In this document: piece after piece, positions 1 through 5,916 of the stretch | Layout of the letters: each line of letters starts with the position of its first letter | Position numbering within the stretch: position 1 is the stretch's first letter | NCBI GenBank assembly: GCA_023412995.1 | Contig: JAEZQS010000370.1 | Location: 1 to 7,487 of the forward strand | Source: Pseudomonadota bacterium | GTDB lineage: Bacteria > Pseudomonadota > Gammaproteobacteria > Xanthomonadales > Rhodanobacteraceae | Length of the DNA stretch: 7,487 bases | Direction of reading: 5' to 3' | Program-made: the position numbers and the translations under genes | The notes under the pieces: model-generated | Seen by the model: the letters and a program-made list of their open reading frames with translations, nothing else | Told to the model about the DNA's origin: nothing | The model's database searches: none

Positions 1-147
1 GGCGGCGGGGGCCATCTGCTGGGCGCGGGCGCCGGTGAGGGCCGCGTCGCGGCGGGTGGCGGCGCCCTGCGCCAGCGCGACGACGATGGCGCCCGTGGCA
101 GCCAGGGTGGAGGCGAGCAGCAGGAGGGAACGGAGTCGGGTCGGCAT
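1..147 (-). CDS. 5' end of an unrecognised exported or membrane-anchored protein (partial)
   Basis: Reading the minus strand from the ATG at 147-145, the frame stays open for 49 codons and runs off the left edge. The start is supported by GAGG at 156-153, five bases upstream, and by a strong promoter behind it. The peptide begins MPTRLRSLLLLASTLAATG, continues hydrophobic to about residue 26, then turns polar with Arg32, Arg33 and Asp34. Two Arg residues precede a 19-20 residue hydrophobic core, and an ALA|Q site lies at residues 24-27. This fits a Sec signal peptide or an N-terminal membrane anchor. Too little is visible to assign a family. Its promoter overlaps a palindromic operator, so expression is probably controlled by a repressor. 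The gene diverges from the FKBP gene across 320 bp. Confidence 0.6.
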   Translation of the reverse strand, partial: MPTRLRSLLLLASTLAATGAIVVALAQGAATRRDAALTGARAQQMAPAA

Positions 148-178
148 GGCAACCTCGTCAGCGGCGGTTGATGAAGTA

Positions 179-200
179 GTGTTGTAGTTAACTATAACAC
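179..200. promoter_or_regulatory. 22-bp palindromic operator overlapping the -10 element
   Basis: The left half GTGTTGTAGTT (179-189) is the reverse complement of the right half AACTATAACAC (190-200) at 10 of 11 positions, with GTTAAC at the centre. It covers the -10 box and the likely start site of the minus-strand promoter, which is the usual position for a repressor site. The size and symmetry suit a dimeric winged-helix repressor; AT-rich palindromes of this kind are common for GntR-family regulators. The regulator itself is not identified in the window, so its family is inference. Confidence 0.55.
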
Positions 201-218
201 CTAAAACCGGCATGTCAA
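191..218 (-). promoter_or_regulatory. Near-consensus sigma70 promoter of the minus-strand partial gene
   Basis: On the minus strand a perfect -35 hexamer TTGACA (218-213) is followed after 16 bases by TATAGT (196-191), five of six matches to the -10 consensus. Transcription would start near 184, giving a leader of about 37 bases with the GAGG ribosome site in it. The AT-rich patch at about 175-210 stands out against very GC-rich surroundings. This is the strongest promoter match I see in the window. Its -10 lies inside the palindrome at 179-200. Confidence 0.65.
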
Positions 219-356
219 CACCCGCGCCACCCGGGGATGGCATCGGTGCGAAAAATGGCCGCTGGCAGGGAACGGAAGCGGCGGGTGCCGGTCAAAGCGC
301 GCCTGGCAGCGCGGAACGGGGCGGCGGGGCACGGCCGGCGGAGAGTGGGCGATCGT
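219..356. other. Intergenic spacer with no recognised gene
   Basis: This is the middle of the 320-bp divergent intergenic region (148-467). Open frames cross it in several phases, but none has a credible ribosome site or a recognisable product, and the long frames are extensions of high-GC sequence. I see no repeat, tRNA or terminator in it. Any control elements I can support lie at its edges: the minus-strand promoter/operator on the left and the FKBP promoter on the right. Confidence 0.5.
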
Positions 357-385
357 TTGCCAAGCCCCCGGCCGCCGTACACAAT
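357..385 (+). promoter_or_regulatory. Probable sigma70 promoter of the FKBP gene
   Basis: TTGCCA (357-362; five of six matches to TTGACA) and CACAAT (380-385; four of six matches to TATAAT) are separated by exactly 17 bases. Transcription would start near 392 and leave a leader of about 76 bases before the ATG at 468. No better promoter is visible between here and the start codon. Confidence 0.45.
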
Positions 386-467
386 ACGCGGCCCCGCACG
401 CCGGCCCACGCACTGCGTGGCGCCGCATCGCACTGCCGGCAGACCCTACGAATCTCCAGGAGCAGAC

Positions 468-1250
468 ATGACACGTTTCATGCAGAAATCCCTCGTGGCC
501 GCGCTGGCCGCGAGCTTCGCGATCGGCGCCATCGCCGCCGAGCCGGCGAAGAAGGCCGAGCCGGCGAAGGAGGCCCCTGCGGTCAAGCTGGACAAGAACA
601 AGATCAGCACGATGGTCGGCATGGACATCGGCCGCGGCCTCACCCAGATCAAGGACGACATCGACATCAAGGTGGTCGAGCAGGCGCTCGAGCAGACCCT
701 GCGTGGCGAGAAGACCTCGCTCTCGCAGGAGGAATCGCTGCAGGTGCGCCAGGCGTTCATGCAGCAGATGCAGGCGCGCCGCGTGGCCGAGCAGAAGGAA
801 GCGGCCGAGAAGAACAAGACCGAAGGCGCCGCGTTCCTCGCCGCCAACAAGTCCAAGCCGGGGGTCAAGACCACCGCCACCGGCCTGCAGTACATCGTCG
901 AGAAGCAGGGCACCGGTCCGAAGCCGAAGGCGACCGACACGGTCAAGGTCAACTACCTCGGCACCAAGATCGACGGGACCAAGTTCGACAGCTCCTACGA
1001 CCGCGGCCAGCCGGCGACCTTCCCGCTCAACGGCGTGATCAAGGGCTGGAGCGAGGGCCTGCAGCTGATGCCGGTCGGCTCGAAGTACAAGCTGTTCGTC
1101 CCGGCCGACCTCGCCTATGGCGAGAACGCACCGGGTCCGATCGGCCCGAATGCCACGCTCATCTTCGAGGTGGAACTGCTCGGCATCGAGAACGCGGCGG
1201 ACAAGGCGAAGGACGCCCCCGCCAAGGCCGAGCCGAAGGCAAAGAAGTAA
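468..1250 (+). CDS. fkpA: Periplasmic FKBP-type peptidyl-prolyl cis-trans isomerase (FkpA/Mip-like)
   Basis: The product (260 residues) should catalyse cis-trans isomerisation of prolyl bonds and act as a chaperone for exported proteins. The ATG at 468 is chosen because AGGAG (458-462) lies five bases upstream and a Sec signal peptide follows at once (basic start, hydrophobic core, likely cleavage after Ala24). Residues 25-40 are Ala/Pro/Lys-rich. Residues about 42-130 form the helical dimerisation region typical of FKBP_N. Residues about 150-241 are the FKBP catalytic domain. Most expected active-site residues are visible: Tyr163, Phe173, Asp174, Phe185, Val190-Ile191, Trp194, Tyr217, Ile225 and Phe233. 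A Lys/Ala/Pro tail (242-260) follows the domain. Own promoter and own terminator suggest a single-gene transcript. The family is certain; the choice between the names fkpA and mip is convention. Confidence 0.93.
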   Translation: MTRFMQKSLVAALAASFAIGAIAAEPAKKAEPAKEAPAVKLDKNKISTMVGMDIGRGLTQIKDDIDIKVVEQALEQTLRGEKTSLSQEESLQVRQAFMQQMQARRVAEQKEAAEKNKTEGAAFLAANKSKPGVKTTATGLQYIVEKQGTGPKPKATDTVKVNYLGTKIDGTKFDSSYDRGQPATFPLNGVIKGWSEGLQLMPVGSKYKLFVPADLAYGENAPGPIGPNATLIFEVELLGIENAADKAKDAPAKAEPKAKK

Positions 1251-1266
1251 GGTACCCGCGGGTACC
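1251..1266. repeat. Perfect 16-bp palindrome made of a tandem decamer
   Basis: GGTACCCGCGGGTACC begins on the base after the FKBP stop codon and is its own reverse complement. It also reads as a tandem repeat, GGTACCCGCG then GGTACCCGCA (1251-1270). It could form a hairpin just upstream of the intrinsic terminator; whether it has a role is unknown. Confidence 0.5.
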
Positions 1267-1272
1267 CGCAAG

Positions 1273-1306
1273 AGGCGCGCCCGTCACGGCGCGCCTTTTG
1301 CGTTTT
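1273..1306 (+). terminator. Intrinsic terminator of the FKBP gene
   Basis: AGGCGCGCC (1273-1281) pairs perfectly over nine bases with GGCGCGCCT (1288-1296), leaving a six-base loop. A T-rich tail follows (1296-1299, then GCG and TTTT at 1303-1306). It lies 22 bases past the stop codon, in the right orientation. It separates the FKBP transcript from ugd. Confidence 0.8.
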
Positions 1307-1356
1307 CAGCGGCCGGCGCGGAGGCGCCGCCATCCAGACCAGCCGAGGGGACGCGC

Positions 1357-2709
1357 ATGCGTGTGGCGATTTTTGGAACCGGCTACGTCGGCCTGGTGAC
1401 GGGTACCTGCCTGGCGGAAGTCGGCAACGACGTGGTGTGCGTCGACATCGATGAAGCCAAGGTCGCCGGCCTGGAACGGGGCGAGATCCCGATCTACGAG
1501 CCGGGCCTCGAGCCGCTCGTGCGCGCCAACCACGCCAGCGGCAACCTCGTCTTCACCACCGATGCCGCGCGCGCCCTCGGCCATGCGCAGATCGTCTTCA
1601 TCGCGGTCGGCACGCCGCCCGACGAGGACGGCAGCGCCGATCTCAGCCACGTGCTGGCGGTTGCCCGCACCATCGGCCGCGAGCTGGCGCGCTACGCGGT
1701 GGTGGTCAACAAGTCCACCGTGCCGGTGGGCACCGCGGATGCGGTGCGTTCGACGATCGCCGGCGAGCTCGCCGCGCGCGGGGCGGACATCGCCTTCGAC
1801 GTCGTCTCCAACCCCGAATTCCTCAAGGAGGGCGACGCGGTGCAGGACTGCCTGCGCCCCGACCGCATCGTCATCGGCGCCGACAGCGCGCGCGCGGTGG
1901 ACCTGTTGAAGACGCTCTACTCGCCCTTCAACCGCAACCACGAGCGCATCGTGCTGATGGACGTGCACTCGGCCGAGCTGACCAAGTACGCCGCCAATGC
2001 GATGCTGGCGACCAAGATCAGTTTCATGAACGAGATCGCCAACATCGCCGAACGGGTGGGCGCGGACATCGAACTGGTGCGCCGCGGCATCGGCTCGGAC
2101 CCGCGCATCGGCTACCACTTCATCTACCCGGGTGCGGGTTACGGCGGCTCTTGCTTCCCCAAGGACGTCAAGGCGCTCGAGCACACCGCGCGCGCGCGCG
2201 GCTACGAGCCGCGCCTGCTGGCGGCGGTGGAAGCGGTCAACGCGCGCCAGAAGGGCAAGCTGTTCGAACTGCTCGGCCGGCATTTCGACGGCAACCTGCG
2301 CGGCCGCTGCATCGCCGTGTGGGGACTGGCGTTCAAGCCCGACACCGACGACATGCGCGAGGCGCCCAGCCGCACGCTGCTCGAACAGCTGTGGCAGGCC
2401 GGCGCGCGCGTGCGCGCCTACGATCCGGAAGCGGCCGCCGAAGCGGCGCGGCTCTACGGCACGCGCCCCGACCTCGTGCTGTGCGATGAATCCTATGCCG
2501 CGCTGGACGGCGCCGATGCGCTGGTGGTCGTCACCGAATGGAAGGCGTTCCGCAGCCCGGACTTCGAGCGCATCGCGGCGAGCCTGGCCGAGCCGGTGAT
2601 ATTCGATGGCCGCAACATCTTCGATCCGGCCACGGTCGAGCAGGCCGGCATCGCCTATTACGGCATCGGCCGTGGCCGCAGCGTGCGGCAAGCCACCGGC
2701 GGCGCCTGA
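1357..2709 (+). CDS. ugd: UDP-glucose 6-dehydrogenase
   Basis: The product (450 residues) is a cytoplasmic enzyme oxidising UDP-glucose to UDP-glucuronate with two NAD+, a precursor of acidic polysaccharides and modified lipid A. The start follows GAGGGG (1345-1350) by six bases and places the Rossmann motif at the N-terminus, as is usual. The NAD-binding GTGYVG lies at residues 7-12. NPEFLKEG (152-159) carries substrate-contact residues. Lys210 and Asn214 sit in the central helix. The catalytic Cys266 lies in GAGYGGSCFPKD (259-270), with Asp270 completing the site. The C-terminal UDP-binding domain begins near 318 and contains GLAFKPDTDD at 323-332. Length fits the family and every catalytic residue I know is present. 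The FKBP terminator upstream implies its own promoter, but none is convincing in the 50 bases before it. Confidence 0.96.
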   Translation: MRVAIFGTGYVGLVTGTCLAEVGNDVVCVDIDEAKVAGLERGEIPIYEPGLEPLVRANHASGNLVFTTDAARALGHAQIVFIAVGTPPDEDGSADLSHVLAVARTIGRELARYAVVVNKSTVPVGTADAVRSTIAGELAARGADIAFDVVSNPEFLKEGDAVQDCLRPDRIVIGADSARAVDLLKTLYSPFNRNHERIVLMDVHSAELTKYAANAMLATKISFMNEIANIAERVGADIELVRRGIGSDPRIGYHFIYPGAGYGGSCFPKDVKALEHTARARGYEPRLLAAVEAVNARQKGKLFELLGRHFDGNLRGRCIAVWGLAFKPDTDDMREAPSRTLLEQLWQAGARVRAYDPEAAAEAARLYGTRPDLVLCDESYAALDGADALVVVTEWKAFRSPDFERIAASLAEPVIFDGRNIFDPATVEQAGIAYYGIGRGRSVRQATGGA

Positions 2710-2783
2710 GCGGCAAAGGCTGGCGAGGAACAGCCGGCGCGATGCAATCGACAACGCGGCTCGCGCGCGCTCGCTCCAGGGCG

Positions 2784-2804
2784 AGCCCCTAGCCCCCAGC
2801 CCCT
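2784..2804. repeat. Three tandem GC-rich heptamers in the ugd-gmd gap
   Basis: AGCCCCT, AGCCCCC and AGCCCCT follow one another without a break (2784-2804). This short period-7 array lies just upstream of the probable gmd promoter region. A small inverted repeat (GCTCGC 2769-2774 with GCGAGC 2781-2786) adjoins it but has no T-tract. The same unit length is seen in the array at 5914-5991. Confidence 0.55.
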
Positions 2805-2809
2805 GCCTT

Positions 2810-2820
2810 TAGGCTACCAT
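2810..2820 (+). promoter_or_regulatory. gmd: Possible -10 region for gmd
   Basis: TAGGCT (2810-2815) overlaps TACCAT (2815-2820), the only AT-richer, -10-like stretch in the 146-bp gap before gmd. TACCAT matches the consensus at four of six positions. No good -35 hexamer is found at the right distance, so this is a weak call. Confidence 0.25.
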
Positions 2821-2855
2821 CCCCTCCCTTTGCGACTGCACGACAGCCGAATGCA

Positions 2856-3986
2856 ATGGAACAGAAGCGGGCACTGATCACCGGCATCACCGGCCAGGAT
2901 GGCGCCTACCTGGCCGAGCTGCTGCTGGCCAAGGGTTACGAGGTGCATGGACTCAAGCGCCGTGCGTCCTCGTTCAACAGCGAGCGAATCGACCACCTCT
3001 ACCACGAGCTGGACGAGACGCGCCCCGGCGTGCGCCTGCATTACGGCGACCTCACCGACAGCCTGAGCCTCCTGCGCGTGATCCAGCAGGTGAAGCCGGA
3101 CGAGATCTACAACCTCGCCGCGCAGAGCCACGTCGCGGTGTCGTTCGAGGAGCCGGAGTACACCGCCAATGCCGATGGCGTCGGCGCGCTGCGCGTGCTC
3201 GAAGCCATGCGCAGCCTTGGCCTGGGCGACCGCTGCCGCTTCTACCAGGCGTCCACGTCCGAGCTGTACGGCCTCGTGCGCGAGACGCCGCAGCGCGAGA
3301 CCACGCCGTTCCATCCGCGCTCGCCCTATGGCGTGGCCAAGCTCTACGCCTACTGGATCACGGTCAACTACCGCGAGGCCTACGGCATCTACGGCTGCAA
3401 CGGCATCCTGTTCAACCACGAGTCGCCGATCCGTGGCGAGACCTTCGTCACGCGCAAGATCACGCGCGGCCTGGCGCGCATCGCCAGTGGCCTGCAGCAT
3501 TGCCTCTACCTCGGCAACCTGGATGCGCGGCGGGACTGGGGACACGCGCGCGACTTCGTCGAGGCGCAGTGGCTGATCCTGCAGCAGGACGAACCGGCGG
3601 ACTACGTGATCGCCACCGGCCTGCAGCATTCGGTGCGTGAGTTCGTTGCCCTGGCCGCACGCGAGATGGGCATCGAGCTGGAGTTCCGCGGCGAGGGCGC
3701 CGACGAGCACGCCGTGGTGGCGCGGGTCGACATGCCGGACGCGCGCGTCGCGGCGGGCGACGTCGTGGTGCGCGTGCATCCGCAGTACTACCGTCCAGCC
3801 GAGGTCGAGACGCTGCTAGGCGATGCGACCCTCGCGCGCGAGCGCCTCGGCTGGCACCCCCGCACCAGCTTCGAGGAACTCGTGCGCGAGATGGCCGCCG
3901 CCGACCTCGCGCTGGCCGCGCGCGAAGCGCTGGGCGCGACCGGCGCGCGCCATGGACGCCACCTCATCGAGCGCCTGCCGGGCTGA
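2856..3986 (+). CDS. gmd: GDP-mannose 4,6-dehydratase
   Basis: The product (376 residues) is a short-chain-dehydrogenase-type enzyme converting GDP-mannose to GDP-4-keto-6-deoxymannose, precursor of GDP-L-fucose, GDP-D-rhamnose or GDP-perosamine for surface glycans. The NADP-binding GITGQDG lies at residues 10-16. NLAAQSHVAVSFEEP follows the Rossmann core. Catalytic Thr134 and Glu136 (STSELYG) pair with Tyr158 and Lys162 (SPYGVAK). The segment around NHESPIRGETFVTRK and the nucleotide-binding RPAEVETLLGD are also present. The long C-terminal insert and the CLYLGN...RDWGHARDFVE segment resemble the enterobacterial type more than the shorter Pseudomonas type. The position before RGETF is Ile where enterobacterial enzymes have Arg. 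No clear ribosome site precedes the ATG; an out-of-frame ATG lies at 2851. The partner reductase (rmd or wcaG) is not adjacent, so the final sugar cannot be named. Confidence 0.95.
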   Translation: MEQKRALITGITGQDGAYLAELLLAKGYEVHGLKRRASSFNSERIDHLYHELDETRPGVRLHYGDLTDSLSLLRVIQQVKPDEIYNLAAQSHVAVSFEEPEYTANADGVGALRVLEAMRSLGLGDRCRFYQASTSELYGLVRETPQRETTPFHPRSPYGVAKLYAYWITVNYREAYGIYGCNGILFNHESPIRGETFVTRKITRGLARIASGLQHCLYLGNLDARRDWGHARDFVEAQWLILQQDEPADYVIATGLQHSVREFVALAAREMGIELEFRGEGADEHAVVARVDMPDARVAAGDVVVRVHPQYYRPAEVETLLGDATLARERLGWHPRTSFEELVREMAAADLALAAREALGATGARHGRHLIERLPG

Positions 3987-3988
3987 GC

Positions 3989-4207
3989 ATGCCGGCCGCA
4001 TCGCTCGAGCAGCGCCTGGACGAGCTGGAGGTGCGCATGGCATTCATCGACGACACGCTGTCCTCGCTCGGCGACACCCTTGCGCTGCACGATCGGCAGC
4101 TGCTCGCGCTGCGCAAAGTGGTCGAGGGCCTGCGAAGCGAGCTGCTCGCCGTGCGCGGCACGCTGTCGTCGAATCCGCACGACGAGCCGCCGCCGCCCCA
4201 CTACTGA
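3989..4207 (+). CDS. slyX: SlyX family protein
   Basis: A 72-residue, highly charged protein predicted to be one long helix or coiled coil (residues about 5-58), with leucine-rich heptads such as LEQRLDELEVRMAF and LRKVVEGLRSELL. The C-terminal EPPPPHY matches the PPPHY tail that marks SlyX. The length is typical (about 70-75 residues). No biochemical function is established for the family. In enterobacteria slyX lies near slyD, another FKBP; here the FKBP gene is three genes away and of a different type. The start codon lies two bases after the gmd stop and has no strong ribosome site, so translation is probably coupled to gmd. Confidence 0.9.
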   Translation: MPAASLEQRLDELEVRMAFIDDTLSSLGDTLALHDRQLLALRKVVEGLRSELLAVRGTLSSNPHDEPPPPHY

Positions 4208-4213
4208 TGCGAA

Positions 4214-4229
4214 GCGCCGCCATCGGCGC
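4214..4229 (+). other. Small hairpin between slyX and the DUF2058 gene
   Basis: GCGCCG (4214-4219) and CGGCGC (4224-4229) form a perfect six-base stem with loop CCAT. It starts seven bases after the slyX stop. There is no T-tract, so it is unlikely to be a full intrinsic terminator. It could act in RNA processing or in tuning translation of the next gene. Confidence 0.3.
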
Positions 4230-4242
4230 CAGCGGGTGAACC

Positions 4243-4803
4243 ATGTCCGAATCCCTGCGCGACCAGTTGCTCAAGGCCGGCTTCGCGGCGACCAGGCCGG
4301 AGCCGCCGCCGCGCCGCGAAAAGAACCGGTCCGGCCCCCGCAAGCCGGGCAAGGCGGCTTCCCGTGGCGTGAAGCCCGGCGGTCCGACACAACGGGATGA
4401 CGCCGAAATCGATCTCGCCAAGGCGTGGGCGTTGCGCGACCGCAGCGAGCGAGCGCAGCGGGAGCGCGAGCAGCGCGAAGCGGAAGCACGCGCGAAGGAA
4501 AAAAAGGAACGGCGCCAGAAGCTCACCGCACTGCTCGGCGGCGCTGCGCTCAACGAGCCCGAGGCCGACCGCGTGCGGCACTTTCCGCACGGCGGCAAGA
4601 TCCGCCGGGTGTACGTCACCGCCGCGCAGCTGCCGCGCCTCAACCAGGGCGAACTCGCGCTGGTGCAGCTGGCCGGCCGCTATCTCCTGGTCACGCGCGA
4701 ACACGCGCTGGCCGCGCAGGCGATCGATCCGGAGGCGCTGGTCCTGCTGTGCGATCCGGACGCCGCGGCGGACGACGACGTGCCGGCGGACCTGGTCTGG
4801 TAG
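4243..4803 (+). CDS. DUF2058 family protein (YaiL-like), possibly nucleic-acid associated
   Basis: The 186-residue product starts MSESLRDQLLKAGF, the conserved beginning of DUF2058 proteins (E. coli YaiL). Residues about 20-48 are a Lys/Arg/Pro-rich linker (PPPRREKNRSGPRKPGKAA). Residues about 50-97 are a very charged helix rich in Arg, Glu and Lys, likely coiled coil. The C-terminal part (about 100-186) looks folded, with FPHGGKIRRVYVTAAQL and LALVQLAGRYLLVTREHAL as recognisable family segments. DUF2058 members have been labelled nucleoprotein or polynucleotide-associated, but I know of no demonstrated reaction. No signal peptide is present. The gene follows slyX after 35 bp with a weak GGGTGA ribosome site (4234-4239), so a shared transcript with gmd and slyX is likely. 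Confidence 0.88.
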   Translation: MSESLRDQLLKAGFAATRPEPPPRREKNRSGPRKPGKAASRGVKPGGPTQRDDAEIDLAKAWALRDRSERAQREREQREAEARAKEKKERRQKLTALLGGAALNEPEADRVRHFPHGGKIRRVYVTAAQLPRLNQGELALVQLAGRYLLVTREHALAAQAIDPEALVLLCDPDAAADDDVPADLVW

Positions 4804-4862
4804 CTGCGCGACCTGCGACCGGCGCCACGGAAAGCCCCATTCCCAGGCCGCAGCATCGCGCC

Positions 4863-4868
4863 AGGAGG
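4863..4868 (+). promoter_or_regulatory. Strong ribosome binding site of the secreted-protein gene
   Basis: AGGAGG lies seven bases before the ATG at 4876 and is the best Shine-Dalgarno match in the window. It fixes the start and implies efficient translation, in contrast to the weak sites before gmd, slyX and phaR. Confidence 0.8.
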
Positions 4869-4875
4869 AGACCCC

Positions 4876-5916
4876 ATGCGCCGCACCATCCTGCTGGTCG
4901 CACTCGGCCTGGCTGCCGCCGCCGCCAGCGCTGCCCCGCTGCCGCGCTTCCCGGCCAATGCCACTTGGAACCAGGACATCAGCCAGGCGCCGCTCGCCGC
5001 CGACTCCGCCACCATGATCGCCACGCTGGAGGGCCTGGGCGGCTGGGGCAATGGCGGCGTGCTGCAGATCGATTTCTCGATGTTCGTGCTCCACGCAGCG
5101 GCCGGTGCGCCCACGGTGCCGGTCGTCGCTTGGCCTAGCGGCGGCGACTACTACTCGCCCGATTGCGACGCTCCCGGCTTTGCATTTCCCCTGCCGCCAG
5201 GCGGCGCGATCGAGGGCTCGCCCGGCTACGCCTGCGACCACGAAGACGCGGACTGCCACCTGCTGGTGGTGCAGGGCGACACGCTGTTCGAGGCCTACGC
5301 CGCCAACGTGGCCGGCAATGCGCTGCAGTCGATCTGCGCGCTGCGCTGGGACCTGCGCAAGGCCTACCCTCGCACCGGCCGCGGCGAGCAGTGCACCAGC
5401 GCGGACGCGGCCGGGTTCCCGATCGCGGCACTGCTGTTCAATGCCGACGAGGTCGCGGCCGCCATCCCGTCCCAGGGCGACATCGGCCACGCGATCCGCT
5501 TCATCCTGCCCAACGCGCGCATTGCCGACGACCGCTACGTGCATCCGGCCACGCACGGCACGCTGGTGACCAGTGGTCCCGCTGCCAGCGTGCCCTACGG
5601 CGTGCGGTTGCGCCTGCGCAGCGACTTCGACCTCTCCGGCTACAACCCGGCCGCGCGCGTCCTGCTGCGCACGATGAAGCGCTACGGCATCGTCCTCGCC
5701 GATGGCGGCAACATCGCGCTGACCGGCGAGGACGACCGCTTCACCACCGCCAAGTGGGACGACCTCGGCATCGACGAACACGTCTTCGTCGACGGCAGCC
5801 CGTCACCGCAGGTCAGCGACTTCGAGGTGGTCGAAACCGGCCCCCGCCACGTCGTCACCTACGACTGCGTTCGCACGCCGGAGGATTTCCTCTTCATCGA
5901 TGGGCTGGACTATTGA
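4876..5916 (+). CDS. Secreted protein of unknown function, 346 residues
   Basis: The product has a clear Sec signal peptide: MRR start, hydrophobic core, cleavage probably after Ala19 in SASA. Six cysteines (97, 120, 127, 154, 173, 331) are all in the mature part, compatible with disulfides in the periplasm or outside. I recall a scattered family of secreted bacterial hypothetical proteins with the same landmarks: a proline-rich start with an N-Q-I/D motif near residue 33, RWDLR (157-161), TSADAAGFPI (174-183), GHAIRF (204-209), YGVRLRLRSDFDLSGY (about 241-256), then LLRTMKRYGIVLADGG (263-278) and a closing SDFEVVE (about 314-320). No function is known to me. A cluster Cys120-Asp-His-Glu-Asp-Ala-Asp-Cys127-His is acidic and could bind a cation, which is inference. 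No lipobox, anchor or autotransporter end is seen. It follows the DUF2058 gene by 72 bp and faces phaB. Confidence 0.85.
   Translation: MRRTILLVALGLAAAAASAAPLPRFPANATWNQDISQAPLAADSATMIATLEGLGGWGNGGVLQIDFSMFVLHAAAGAPTVPVVAWPSGGDYYSPDCDAPGFAFPLPPGGAIEGSPGYACDHEDADCHLLVVQGDTLFEAYAANVAGNALQSICALRWDLRKAYPRTGRGEQCTSADAAGFPIAALLFNADEVAAAIPSQGDIGHAIRFILPNARIADDRYVHPATHGTLVTSGPAASVPYGVRLRLRSDFDLSGYNPAARVLLRTMKRYGIVLADGGNIALTGEDDRFTTAKWDDLGIDEHVFVDGSPSPQVSDFEVVETGPRHVVTYDCVRTPEDFLFIDGLDY

Noticed and set aside
201..1271. 356-codon minus-strand open frame opposite the FKBP gene
   Set aside because: It runs antisense to a certain gene, has Leu/Arg/Asp/Val-rich composition typical of the reverse of high-GC coding sequence, and no recognisable motif.
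212..1399. 395-codon plus-strand frame overlapping the FKBP gene
   Set aside because: It is the wrong phase of the FKBP gene, full of Arg/Gly/His/Gln, and lacks a ribosome site.
1306..2754. 482-codon minus-strand open frame opposite ugd
   Set aside because: Its His/Arg/Ala/Val/Asp-rich composition is the expected shadow of GC-biased third positions; ugd on the other strand has all catalytic motifs.
2769..2786. Six-base inverted repeat GCTCGC/GCGAGC after ugd as a terminator
   Set aside because: No T-tract follows; it runs into C-rich heptamers. Not an intrinsic terminator as it stands.
2814..3779. 321-codon minus-strand frame opposite gmd
   Set aside because: Antisense to a gene with complete GMD motifs; no family features of its own.
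4201..5781. 526-codon minus-strand open frame, the longest but one in the window
   Set aside because: It spans two plus-strand genes with good starts, is low in information and shows no domain; an antisense shadow.
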